DNA of 64,000 bases from Penium margaritaceum (taxonomy: Eukaryota > Streptophyta > Zygnematophyceae > Desmidiales > Peniaceae): assembly GCA_023375785.1 (NCBI GenBank), contig SZWC01000099.1, forward strand, positions 361,304-425,303, read 5' to 3'. Position numbers and translations under genes: made by a program. The notes below the pieces were generated by a model. It was not told where the DNA came from and did not search any database. It was given only the letters and a program-made list of their open reading frames with translations. This document shows positions 46,703 through 58,866 of the stretch, piece after piece (positions within the stretch are counted from its first letter, which is position 1; each line of letters opens with the position of its first letter).

Positions 46703-49700
46703 ATGGCGGATCCGACTCCAGCCCGCCTTGAGGCGGGTATGTCCAAATTCACGGGGACAGGTTTTCCCTTGTGGAAATGGCAATTTGAGATTGTCATGAA
46801 CATACGTGGCTACCTCGACATCCTGAAAGGGATCGAGACAGCACCCGCCGATGCGACCGTGACGACGCATGTGGCTGACCTTGCAGCATGGACGATGAAG
46901 AACAACATGGCTCTCGCCATTCTTGTGACGTACATCAACGAGACTCAACACTCCCACATCATAGGATGCACGTTGGCTGCCGAGGCCTACGCAAAGCTGT
47001 CACGCGTGCATCAATCGAACGCTCTAGTAAACCGCCTCTTCATCTTCCAACGGTTGATGTCGATGAGGGTGAGCGAAGGAGAATCGATACCCGCATTTTT
47101 GTAGTCGTTCGACAACGTGCTGCAAGAGGTCCAGCAAATGGAATGGAAGCTCGACTCCAACATGCGTGCCATGATCCTTCTAATGGCGCTGCCGGAAAGC
47201 TGGGGGTCCTTGATCACCGTATTTGGCGGTTGGAAGGAGGCGGATCTGACGTATGAGGCTGTCGCCGAACACGTCCGCAACGAGTCCATGCGACGCAGTG
47301 GTAGTGAGGCAAACATCTCAGCCTATGCCTCTCGCTTCAGTGGACAAAGTGCAAGCTCTCGCTCCAGTCAAGGCAACAGCGGAAGCGGTGGCGGTGGAGG
47401 GAAAGGCAGCGGTGGCGGGAAGAGTTCCAAGAAGCCCTGCAACTGTCACAACTGTGGCAAGGCTGGGTACTGGGCTAGGGACTGCCGTAGTCCCAAGAAA
47501 GAAGGCGGGAGCAAAGGTGGAAAGGAGAAGAAGGAGCTCACCAACATGATGGCTAGGGGGCTGCCCATGAAGGGGGCAGCGATCCTTAGGCCCGGGGCAT
47601 TCGCCCTTGACTCGGGCACCAACCACCACTCTTCAAAAGAGAAGGGTGGATTTGTCTCCATGGCCGAATCTGTCATGCGCATCAAGTGTGCAAACGGCGG
47701 CGTCGTCCAAGCCATGGGCGAAGGGGACAAGGTGATCACGTTCAACGTGAACGGTGCGGAGAAGGCGGTCAACCTTCAAAAGGTGGTGTACATGCCCTCC
47801 TTTGCAGCCAACCTCTTGTCCGTGTCACAAATCACCGACAACATGACAGTGGTGTTCACCAACAAGGAAGCGGTGGCCCTAAAAAACGAGGACATCCAGA
47901 TTTTGTACACCAAAGACGACCTCATGCTTCAAGTTCCAAGAGTCGACGGTCTCTACGTGCTTCAAACCAAAGTCACCAAGGCGTTGGATGAGGGACTCGC
48001 ATGTGCCACCAAGTCAGTGGCACCGGAGCCAAAGGATGCACCACCGGCAACCGCTGCGGCCGCCACATCAACCAAGGACATTGACGCTAAGCTGTGGCAC
48101 CGGCGATTTGGCCATGTGGCAAACAGCACGCTGCAGAAGATGCAGGAGCAAGAGGTAGTCCGTGGAATGGAAGGGTGAACCATGAAGCATGGGGAAGGGT
48201 GTGCATTGTGTGAACCATGCCTCCAAGCGAAGGCAACAAAGAAGCCGTTTGGGAGAGGAGGTCAACGAGCGGAGCATGTCTTGGAGCTGATACACAGTGA
48301 CCTGTGTGGACCCTTCCGCACACCGTCTAACGGAGGAAGCAAGTACTTATTGACCTTCATTGATGACCACAGCCGCAAGTTGTGGATCTACTTCCTCAAA
48401 ACAAAAGGAGAGGTCAAGGAGAAGCTCCTCGAGTTTGCCGCCATGGTGGAGCGGCAAACGTCCAAGAAGGTGAAGACGCTTCGAAGTGACAACGGGGGTG
48501 AGTACGGGGCATGCAAGCCTTGGCTCAAGCATCATGGCATCCGCCACGAGCAGACGACCCCATACAATCCCCAAAGCAACGGTGTGGCCGAGAGGATGAA
48601 CCAGACCCTGCTTGGCATGGTGCGAAGCATGCTCTTTGACGCCAAGCTCCCACCTCGCTTTTGGGCTGAAGCAGCAACAACGACCTGCTACCTCTTGAAC
48701 CTCACACCAGCGACTGCCTTGCGGAAGCGTGGAAAGCAGCAGAACAAGCAGCTGAAGACCCCACATGAAGCATGGCCGGGAAAGAAACCCAACGCATCCC
48801 ATCTGAAGGTGTTTGGATCAACTGCATGGGTGAAGATCCAGTCGGGAGAAGGTGGAGGCAAGCTTGACGCACGTTCGAGGAAGTGCGTCATGGTTGGGTA
48901 CGACACGTCACACAAAGCCTATCGGCTTTGGGACCAGGCAGCAGGCAAGCTCGTGAGGAGCCGCAACGTCGTGTTTGACAAACGCACCCTTGGTAGGGGA
49001 GAGCTGCTGGACCCGATCCTCGCTCCCAAAGCGGGATAGTGGATAGCGTTGCTTGAGTCCAGAGACCAAGCGCCCGACAACTGGCTCGCTTTGCCAGCAG
49101 GTGGTAGGAATGGGAGAGATGCTGCGGAGGATGATGCAGCATCTGACATCGGACGCGGATTCCGAGGCGTCCAGGGCTTCCGAGTCTGACTTGGAGTCTG
49201 ACGACTCTTTTGACGACGACGACGACGACGACGACGACAAACCACCACCTGTGGAAGCACCAGCACCAAAGCAAGAAGCCGCACCACTACCCCGGCGCAG
49301 TTTGCAACCAAAGAAAGCACCTTTGCGGTATGAGGACGATTGGACCGGCCTTAGCTGGTCGTGCATGGCTCAAGGAGAGCCATCCACAGTGGCGGAGGCG
49401 ATGAATGGCCCAGATGCGGCCAAGTGGAAGGAGGCAGTGGATAGCGAGCTCGCGTCCATTGCCGAGAACGGCATGTGGGTACTGGTGGATAGACCCGACA
49501 AGGCCCACGTGGTGGGATCCAAGTGGGTCATCCGAGTGAAGAAGAAGCAAGATGGCAGCATCGACAAGTTCAAGGCAAGGGTAGTGGCTAAGGGGTTCTC
49601 TCAACGCCCGGGCTCNNNNNNNNNNNNNNNNNNNNNNNNNNNNNNNNNNNNNNNNNNNNNNNNNNNNNNNNNNNNNNNNNNNNNNNNNNNNNNNNNNNNN

Positions 49701-50494
49701 NNNNNNNNNNNNNNNNNNNNNNNNNNNNNNNNNNNNNNNNNNNNNNNNNNNNNNNNNNNNNNNNNNNNNNNNNNNNNNNNNNNNNNNNNNNNNNNNNNNN
49801 NNNNNNNNNNNNNNNNNNNNNNNNNNNNNNNNNNNNNNNNNNNNNNNNNNNNNNNNNNNNNNNNNNNNNNNNNNNNNNNNNNNNNNNNNNNNNNNNNNNN
49901 NNNNNNNNNNNNNNNNNNNNNNNNNNNNNNNNNNNNNNNNNNNNNNNNNNNNNNNNNNNNNNNNNNNNNNNNNNNNNNNNNNNNNNNNNNNNNNNNNNNN
50001 NNNNNNNNNNNNNNNNNNNNNNNNNNNNNNNNNNNNNNNNNNNNNNNNNNNNNNNNNNNNNNNNNNNNNNNNNNNNNNNNNNNNNNNNNNNNNNNNNNNN
50101 NNNNNNNNNNNNNNNNNNNNNNNNNNNNNNNNNNNNNNNNNNNNNNNNNNNNNNNNNNNNNNNNNNNNNNNNNNNNNNNNNNNNNNNNNNNNNNNNNNNN
50201 NNNNNNNNNNNNNNNNNNNNNNNNNNNNNNNNNNNNNNNNNNNNNNNNNNNNNNNNNNNNNNNNNNNNNNNNNNNNNNNNNNNNNNNNNNNNNNAGATCA
50301 TCTCCCGGCGAACGAAGCACATCGACATACGTTACCACTACTCACGTGACCTGGTCATGAAGAACGTGGTAGACTTGCAGCACTGCGGAACAAAGAGCAT
50401 GCTTGCTGACTGCATGACCAAGCCGCTGGAGAGCGACTTGCACTATGCAGGCATTCGTGGATTCGGCATGAGGAGTGCGGCAAAGGAAGGGTGA
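46703..50494 (+). pseudogene. CopC gag-pol polyprotein: three stops, a frameshift and an assembly gap
   Basis: It starts with ATG at 46703 (MADPTPARLEAGMSKF), co-linear with CopA gag. Domains: gag (46703 to about 47440), zinc knuckle CHNCGKAGY (His replaced by Tyr, codon 47468-47470), protease DSG near 47615, GAG-pre-integrase LWHRRFGH near 48090, and an integrase core with all three acidic residues (HSDLCGP, RSDNGGEY, NGVAERMNQ). An acidic linker with nine GAC codons (49212-49238) precedes the RT start (WVLVDRP to GFSQRPG). After the gap the RNase H tail (TKHIDIRYHYSRDLV) ends with TGA at 50492-50494. In-frame stops: TAG 47102-47104 (Gln in CopA), TGA 48176-48178, TAG 49037-49039 (Glu in CopA). 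A frameshift lies between about 49040 and 49150. The correct frame after the gap starts at 50297. This copy is non-functional. Confidence 0.93.
49616..50294. other. Assembly gap (679 N) inside CopC
   Basis: The run of N replaces the RT catalytic region. By comparison with CopA, about 1.15 kb should lie between GFSQRPG and TKHIDIRYHY, so the gap is about 470 bases too short or the element has a deletion. The sequence cannot be read. Confidence 0.99.
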
Positions 50495-50543
50495 GCCCCC
50501 AGTCATTGATGGAGCCGAGTAAGCGCCAGATGGACAGAGGTGC

Positions 50544-50555
50544 AAGGGAGAGATT
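50544..50555 (+). other. Polypurine tract of CopC
   Basis: AAGGGAGAGATT lies directly before the 3' LTR start TGTTGAAATAG, identical to the CopA tract. Confidence 0.82.
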
Positions 50556-51208
50556 TGTTGAAATAGTATGCACCTTGTCCACTGCCTATCTGGCTAGCTA
50601 CACATACAGACAAGACATGCACTGCTCTGTGGAGTACGTCCCTTGGTCTGTTCTGAGATGGGCCAGGAATGCCCTGCCCACAATGGGTATGTCCCCTGTG
50701 GCTCATCACATGAACCATACCTTTTTGGCATGGTTGAATAGGCACCGAAGTCTCAAACAAGAGATCGCGGGTTCAAACCCCGCGACGGCCACATTTTTCT
50801 TTGTGGCCAAAACTTGGACAGGAAGCTTCTATGAAGCTTACTAAAAGCCTGGCTTGAGGATGACACTTGGCGGTCTAAGGACGCGCCAAGTAGGATTGTA
50901 GGTTGAGGTTGGCTCCAGTGAAGCCACTACAAGCAGAAGCTTTAGCAAAGCTCTGCAAGTCTAAAAGCCTGTACCTTGCATACATCCATTTACAGTTCTT
51001 GCCTTAGAGACTCCTCACAGAGTGTCCAACCAAAGGTAGACACTAAAGACCAACATGCGGACTTCGTGAGGTTGCAAACCAAACAAACCTAAAGTGTGGA
51101 TCCCTCGTTCGAGGGTGATATGTTATCTTGGTTGCAATACCAAGAGCGGTTGGCGGCCTCCCATGTCGGGACCCGTTTTCTAGACCGTTGCTATCCGGCG
51201 CATTGACA
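50556..51208 (+). repeat. 3' LTR of CopC (653 bp)
   Basis: It starts TGTTGAAATAG and ends GCATTGACA, followed by the target duplication CAAAC and satellite. It is one base shorter than the 5' LTR (cccc versus ccc). It carries the second tRNA-like segment (50726-50798) with an intact B-box core and T5 run. Confidence 0.95.
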
Positions 51209-54200
51209 CAAACAAGGTAGAATACTGGTGGCTCGGTGTGGCTATTGTGCGCAATGCCTTGACAAAGTTGGCATGTGACACTGGCCATGACCAAAAAGAT
51301 TATCAAGTGACTTTAATTTCTACGAATCATAACATGAGTCAGCCACGGTCAGGGTACCCAATCACAGTGCACATCTAATATGCATGACCTTGCAGGTATG
51401 AACAGGGTAAAAAATTGGTGTCTTCGGACGGCTATTGTGCGCAATGCCTTAACAAAGTTGGCATGTGCCACCGACCATGACCACAAAGCTTACCAAGTGA
51501 CTTTAACTTCTACGAATTGTAACACGAGTCAGCCACAGTCAGAGTGCCCAATCACAGTTCAGATGTACTAGGCATGACATTGCAGGTATAAAAAAGGTAA
51601 GAAACCGGTGGCTTGCCACGGCTCTTGTGCACAATGCCTTCACAAAGTTGGCATGTGCCACTGACCATGACCAGAAAGTTTACCAAGAACCTTAAACGGC
51701 TATGAATCATATCACGAGTCAGCCACGGTCAGAGTGTCCAATCACAGTGCATATATACTGGGCATGACCTTACAGGTATACAAAAAGGTAGAAAACTTGT
51801 GGCTCGGTGTGGCTATTGCGTATAATGCCCTGACAAAGTTGGGATGTGCCACTGACCATGACCACAAATGTATCCAAGTGACTTTTACTTCTATAGATCA
51901 TAACACGAGTCAGCCATGGTCAGAGTGTCCAATCACAGTGCAGATGTGCTAGGCGTGATCTTGCAGCTGCAAAAAAAGGTAGAACACTGGTGACTTGGTG
52001 TGGCTATTGTGCGCAATACCTTCACAAAGTTGGCATGTGCCACTGACCATGACCACAAAGTTTACCAAGTGACTTTAACTTCTACGAATCGTAACACGAG
52101 TCAGCCTGAGTCAGAGTGCCCAATCACAGTTCAGATGTACTAGGCATGACCTTGCAGGTATAGACAAGGGAAAAAACCGGTGGCTTGGCACGGCTATTGT
52201 GCACGTTACCTTGACAAAGTTGGCATGTGCCACTGACCATGATCACAAAGTTTACCATGTACCTTATACGGCTATGCATCACAACACGAGTCAGCCACGG
52301 CAGAGTGTCCAATCACAGTGCAGATATCCTGGGCATGTCGTTGCAGGTACAAACAAGGTAGAATACTTGTGGCTTGGTGTGGCTATTCTGCGCAATGCCT
52401 TGACAAAGTTGGCATGTGCCACTGACCATGACTACAAATATATCCAAGTGACTTTTACTTCTATTGATCATAACATGAGTCAGCCACTGTTAGAGTGTCT
52501 AATCAAAGTGCAGATGTACTAGGCATGATCTTGCAGGTGCAAACAAGATAGAATACTGGTGGCTCGGTGTGTGCAATTCCTTGATGAAGTTGGCATGTGC
52601 CACTCACCATGGCCACAATGTTTACCAAGTGACTTTAACGTCTACGAATTGCAACACGAGTCAGCCACGGTCAGAGTGTCCAATCACAGCGTACATCTAA
52701 TATGCATGACATTGCAGGTGTAAACAATGTAAAAAACCGGTGGCTTGGAACGGCTATTGTGCGCAACGCCTTGACAAAGTTGGCATGTGCCACTGACCAT
52801 GACCACAAAGTTTACCAAGTACATTAAACGGCTATGAATCATAACACGAGTCAGCCACGGTCAGAGTGTCAAATCACAGTGCAGATATACTAGGCATGAC
52901 CTTGTAGGTATAAACAAGGTAGAATACAGGTGGCTCGGTTGGCTATTTTGCGCAATGCCTTGACAAAGTTGGCATGTGCCACTGACCATGACCATAAATG
53001 TTTCCAAGTGACTTTTACTTCTATTGATCATAACACAAGTCAGCCACGGTTAGAGTGTCCAATCACAGTGCAGATGTACTAAGCATGATCTTACAGGTGC
53101 AAATGCGGTAGAATACCGGTGGCTCGATGTGGCTATTGTGCGCAATGCCCTGACAAAGTTGGCATGTGCCTCTGACCATGACCACAAAGATGACCACGTG
53201 ACTTTAAATTCTACGAATCATAACACGAGTCAGCCACGGTCAGAGTACCCAATCACACTGCACATCTAATATGCATGACCTTCCAGGTATAAACAGGGTA
53301 AAAAACCGGTGTCTTGGGACGGCTATTGTGCGCATTGCCTTGACAAAGCTGGCATGTGCCACTGACAATGACCACTGAGTATACCAGGTGACATTAAATT
53401 ATACGAATCGTAACGCGAGTCAGCCACAGTCAGAGTGCCCAATCACAGTTAAGATGTACTAGGCATGACCTTGCAGGTAAAAAGAAGGAAACAAACTGGT
53501 GGCTTGGCACGACTATAGTGTGCAAGGCCTTGACACAGTTGGCATGTGCCACTGACCATGACCACAAAGTTTACCAAGAACCTTCAACGGCTATGAATCA
53601 TAACACGAGTCAGCCACGGTCAGATTGTCCAATCACAGTGCATATATACTGGGCATGACCTTAAAGAAATACAAAAGGTGGAAAACTGGTGGCTCGGTGT
53701 GGCTATTATGTGTAATGCCCTGACAAAGTTGGCATGTGCCACTGACCATGACGACAAATGTATCCAAGTGACTTTTACTTCAATTCATCATAACACGAGT
53801 AAGCCATGGTCAGAGTGTCCAATCACAGTGCAGATGTACTAGGCATGATCTTGCAGGTACAAACAAGGAAGAATACTGGTGGCTCGGTGTGGCTATTGTG
53901 CGCAATGCCTTGACAAAGTTGGCATGTGCCACTGACCATGACCACAAAGTTTACCAAGTGACTTTAACTTCTACGAATCGTAACACGAGTCAGCCACGGT
54001 CAGAGTGTCCAATCACAGTGCAGATGTACTAGGCATGATCTTGCAGGTACAAACAAGGAAGAATACTGGTGGCTCGGTGTGGCTATTGTGCGCAATGCCT
54101 TGACAAAGTTGGCATGTGCCACTGACCATGACCACAAAGTTTACCAAGTGACTTTAACTTCTACGAATCGTAACACGAGTCAGCCACGGTCATAGTGCCT

Positions 54201-54643
54201 AATCACACAATACATATAATATGCATGACCTTGCAGGTATAAACAGGGTAAAAAACCGGTGTCTTGGGACGGCTATTGTGCGCAATGCCTTGACAAAGTT
54301 GGCATGTGCCACTGACGATGACCACAGAGTTTACCAAGTGACTTTAACTTCTACAAATCGTAACGCGAGTCAGCCACAGTCAGAGTGCCCAATCACAGTT
54401 AAGATGTACTAGGCATGACCTTGCAGGTATAAAAAGGGTAAAAACCTGGTGGCTTGGAACAACTATAGTGCGCAAGGCCTTGACACAGTTGACATGCGCC
54501 ACTGACCATGACCACAAAGTTTACCAAGAACCTTAAACGGCTATGAATTATAACACGAGTCAGCCACGGTCAGAGTGTCCAATCACAGTGCATATATACT
54601 GGGCATGACCTTACAGAAATAAAAAAGGTAGAATACTGGTGGC
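51209..54643 (+). repeat. 190-bp satellite, block 7
   Basis: It continues the monomer broken by CopC. Types read A, A, C, B, A, C, B, A, C, B, A, A, C, B, A, A, A, C. Adjacent monomers at about 53813-54002 and 54003-54192 look identical. The first ~700 bases match about 57834-58520. It ends abruptly at actggtgg, where an LTR fragment is joined. Confidence 0.95.
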
Positions 54644-55027
54644 GAGTGTGACGGACCAAAGAGTTGAAAGCTGTGAGAGGCTGGCAAAGGCAATAAATTC
54701 GAAGTGCGAGCATAGTGAAGACACGGCGGCGAAGCCGTGAAACCAAAGGGAAGAGGATGGGCATAACTGTTCTGGTTGAACTACGGAGGGAATAAACATC
54801 CTCTGTATATATAGCAGAACAGGATAAAACGGCTATTAACGGCTTCTTTTCGCTAGCCGCACGCGTGGCGACGTGGTCACTTATTAGGGACGGCTCGATT
54901 CTGGTGGAACGGTCGAGACCGACCAGCCGTTGTCGAGGAGGTTCGGTGCAGGACCTGAACCGGTAGCGACAGCTCGGATAATCCGAGGGATGTATGAGAA
55001 GGACCTTGTTGGAGTCATATTCTGACA
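54644..55027 (-). mobile_element. Truncated NA2 LTR carried by a segmental duplication
   Basis: It matches 42294 to 42681 of the NA2 right LTR, including the TATA element and the end ATTCTGACA, and is followed by the same flank (gctattgtgtgcaatgcc). It has no left target duplication. The left edge is a breakpoint inside the LTR, so this arrived as part of the duplicated block, not by its own insertion. Confidence 0.88.
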
Positions 55028-58000
55028 GCTATTGTGTGCAATGCCTTGACAAAGTTGGCACGTGCCTCTGACCATGACCACAAATGTATCCAAGTGACTT
55101 TTACTTCTATTGATCATAACACGAGTCAGCCACAATCAAAGTGTCCAATCACAGTGCAGATGTACTAGGCATGATCTTGCAGGTACAAACAAGGCAGAAT
55201 ACCGGTGGCTTGGCACGGCTATTGTGCGCAATGCCTTGACAAAGTTGGCATGTGCCACTAACCATGACCACAAAGTTTACCAAGTACATTAAACGGCTAT
55301 GAATCATAACACAAGTCAGCCACGGTGAGAGTGTCCAATCACAGTGCAAATGTACTGGGCATAACCTTGCAGGTATAAAAAAGCTAGAATAATGGTGGCT
55401 CGGTGTGGCTATTGTGCGCAATGCCTTGACAAAGTTGGCATGTGCCACCAACCATGCCCACAAATCTATCCAAGTAACGTATACTTCTATTGATCATAAC
55501 ACGAGTCAGCCACGGTCAGAGTGTCCAACCATAGTGCAGATGTACTATGGATGATCTTGCATGTACAAACAAGGTAGAATACTGGTGGCTCGGTGGGGCT
55601 ATTGTGCGCAACGCATTGACAAAGTTGGCATGTTCCACTGACCATGACCACAAAGTGTACCAAGTGACTTTAACTTCCACGATTCGTAATAGAAGCAGCC
55701 ACGGTCAGAGTGCCCAATCACAATGCACCTCTAATATGCATGACCTTGCAGGTATAAACAAGGTAAAAAACCGGTGGCTTGGCTCGGCTATTGTGCGCAA
55801 TTCCTTGACAAATTTGGCATATGCCACTGACCATGACCACAACTTTTACCAAGTACCTTAAACGGCTATGAATCATAACACGAGTCAGCCACTGTCAGAG
55901 TGTCCGATCACAGTGCAGATGTTACGGGTATGACCTTGCAGGTATAAACAAGGTAGAATGTTGGTGGCTTGGTGCGGCTATTGTGCGCAATGCCTTGACA
56001 AAGTTGGCATGTGCCACTGACCATGACCACAAATGTATCCAAGTGATTTTTTCTTCTATTGATCATAACACGAGTCAGCCACGATCAGAGTGTCCAATCA
56101 CAGTGCAAATGTACTGGGCATGATCTTACAGGTAAAAAAAATGTAGAATACTGGTGGCTTGGTGTGGCTATTGTGCGCGATGCCTTGACAAAGTTGGGAT
56201 GCGCCACTGATCATAAAAACAAAATTTACCAAGTGACTTTAACGTCTACGAATTGTAACACGAGTCAGCCACGGTCAGAGTGCCCAATCACAGTTCAGAT
56301 ATACCTTGCAGGTATAAACAAGGCAAAAACGGTGGCTTGGCACGGCTATTGTGCGCAATGCCTTGACAAAGTTGGCATGTGCCACTGACCATGACCACAA
56401 AGGTCTCCAAGTGACTTTTACTTCTATTGATCATAACACGAGTCAGCCACGGTCAGAGTGTCCAATCACAGTGCAGATGTACTAGGCATGATCTTTCAGG
56501 TGCAAACAAGGTAGAATACCGGTGGCTTGGCACGGCTATTGTGCGCAATGCGTTGACAAAGTTGGCATGTGCCACTGACCATGACCACAAAGTTTTCCAA
56601 GTACATTAAACAGATATGAATCATAACACGAGTCAGCCACGGTTAGAGTGTCCAATCACAGTGCAGATGTACTGGGCATGACCTTGCACGTATAAACAAT
56701 GTAGAATACTGGTGGCTCGGTCTGGCTATTATGCGCAATGCCTTGACAAAGTTGGCATGTGCCACAGACCATGACCACAAAGTTTACCAAGTGACTTTAA
56801 CTTCTACGACTCGTAATACAAGTCAGCCATGGTCAGAGTGCCCAATCAGAGTGCACATCTAATATGCATAACCTTTCAGGTATAAACAAGGCAAAAAACC
56901 GGTGGCTTGGCACAGCTATTGTGCGCAATGCCTTGACAACGTTGGCATCTGCCACTGACCATGACCACAAAGTTTACCAAGTACCTTAAACGGCTATGAA
57001 TCATAACACGAGTCAGCCACGGTCAAAGTGTCCAATCATAGTGCAGATATACTGGGCATGACCTTGCACGTATAAACAAGGTAGAATACTATGGGCTCGG
57101 TGTGGCTATTTTGCACAATGCCTTGACAAAGTTGGCACGTGTCACTGACCATGACCACGAATATATCCAAGTGACTTTTACTTCTATTGATCATAACACG
57201 AGTCAGCCATGGTCTGAGTGTCCAATCACAGTGCAAATGTACTAGGCATGATCTTGCAGGTACAAACAAGATATAATAGTGGTAGCTCGGTGTGGCTATT
57301 GTGCGCAATGCCTTGACAAAGTTGGCATGTGCCATTGACCATGACCACAAAGCTTACCAAGTGACTTTAACTTCTACGAAACGTTATACGAGTCAGCCAC
57401 GGTCAGAGTGCCCAATCACGGATCAGATGCACTAGGCATGACCTTGCAAGTGTAAACAATGTAAAAAAACGGTGGCTTGGCATGGCTATTGTGCGCAATG
57501 CCCTGAAAAAGTTGGCATGTGCCACTGACCATGACCACAAAGTTTACCAAGTACCTTAAACGGATATGAATCATAACACGAGTCAGCCACGATCAGAGTG
57601 TCCAATCACAGTGCAGATATACTGGGCATGACCTTGCAGGTATAAACAAGGTAGAATACTGGTGGCTCGGTGTGGCTATTGTGCGCAATGCCTTGACAAA
57701 GTTGGCATGTGCCACTGACCATGACCACAAATGTATCCAAGTGACGTTTACTTCCATTAACCATAACACGAGTCAGCCACGGTCAGAGTGTCCAATCAAA
57801 GTGCAGATGTACTAGGCATGATCTTGCAGGTGCAAGCAAGGTAGAATACCGGTGGCTCGGTGTGGCTATTGTGCGCAATGCCTTGACAAAGTTGGCATGT
57901 GACACTGACCATGACCACAAAGATTACCAAGTGACTTCAATTTCTACGAATCATAACATGAGTCAGCCACGGTAAGAGTACCCAATCACAGTGCACATCT

Positions 58001-58524
58001 AATATGCATGACCTTGCAGGTATGAATAGGGTAAAAAACTGGTGTCTTCGGACGGCTATTGTACGGAATGCCTTAACAAAGTTGGCATGTGCCACCGACC
58101 ATGACCACAAAGCTTACCAAGTGACTTTAACTTCTACGAATTGTAACACTAGTCAGCCACAGTCAGAGTGCCCAATCACAGTTCAGGTGTACTAGGCATG
58201 ACCTTGCAGGTATAAAAAAGGTAAAAAACCTGTGGCTTGGCACGGCTATTGTGCACAATGCCTTGACAAAGTTGGCATGTGCCACTGACCATGACCAGAA
58301 AGTTTACCAAGAACCTTAAACGGCTATGAATCATAACACGAGTCAGCCACGATCAGAGTGTCCAATCACAGTGCATATATACTGGGCACGACCTTACATG
58401 TTTACAAAAAGGTAGAAAACTGGTGGCTCGGTGTGGCTATTGCGTATAATGCCCTGACAAAATTGGCATGTGCCACTGACCATGACCACTAATGTATCCA
58501 AGTGACTTTTACTTCTGTAGATCA
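55028..58524 (+). repeat. 190-bp satellite, block 8 (second copy of the segmental duplication)
   Basis: It is monomer-by-monomer similar to 42682-45616 plus 51209-51900, including private variants such as ggcacgtgcctctgac, ggtggctcggtggggc and gtgtcttcggacggc. It differs by one lost and one gained monomer (near 56370 and 56600), and it has only one copy of the segment doubled around N43331. The empty CopC site is near 57833. Confidence 0.93.
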
Positions 58525-58866
58525 GTACCTGTACTTCTCCAACCAGCTGAGAGAACAGAAGCAAAATGTGACGCATGCGAATGTGTCACACCTACAAGGA
58601 AATATCCCTCACCCTGAGTCCAACAGTCTACAGAAACCTGCGACCAACTCAAGGCTTCATACAGGATCTTCTACAAGTACTCCAAGGAAGCCCTCCATGT
58701 GAATCAACGGTTCCTCTTGACTCGGACGCTCGAGACCAAGACGATGACTTCCCTCTAGGACGCTTCTCTGTTGACTGGATGTCTTCCCTATCCAGTCCTC
58801 CTCTCAGCTATCTCCCCTTTCTTCCAGCCAAACCGCACTCTCGAGTCCTGTCAGTTTATGGGGGGG
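58525..58866 (+). mobile_element. NA3: 3' internal remnant of an NA1/NA2-like element
   Basis: This is non-satellite sequence leading to a G7 polypurine tract right before an LTR, so it is the 3' end of a retroelement whose 5' part is lost. An open frame at 58575-58874 (99 codons, Ser/Pro-rich, unrecognised) runs into the LTR. The left junction at about 58524 cuts a satellite monomer with no target duplication, so it is a rearrangement breakpoint. Confidence 0.75.

Larger units (their letters stand above)
45617..51208 (+). mobile_element. CopC: full-length Ty1/Copia retrotransposon with assembly gap
   Basis: LTR (45617-46270), half-tRNA primer-binding site, leader, gag-pol (46703-50494, broken), polypurine tract and LTR (50556-51208) are in order, bracketed by a perfect 5-bp duplication. 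The LTRs differ at roughly 25 positions (about 96% identical by eye), so the insertion is older than CopA. The paralogous satellite copy at 54.6-58.5 kb lacks CopC, so it inserted after that duplication or was not copied. A run of 679 N (49616-50294) hides most of RT and the start of RNase H. Confidence 0.95.

Noticed and set aside
49053-50360. A 435-codon ORF spanning the N gap
   Set aside because: The middle is unknown sequence, and the readable part after the gap is in the wrong frame. The true RNase H tail is in the frame starting at 50297.
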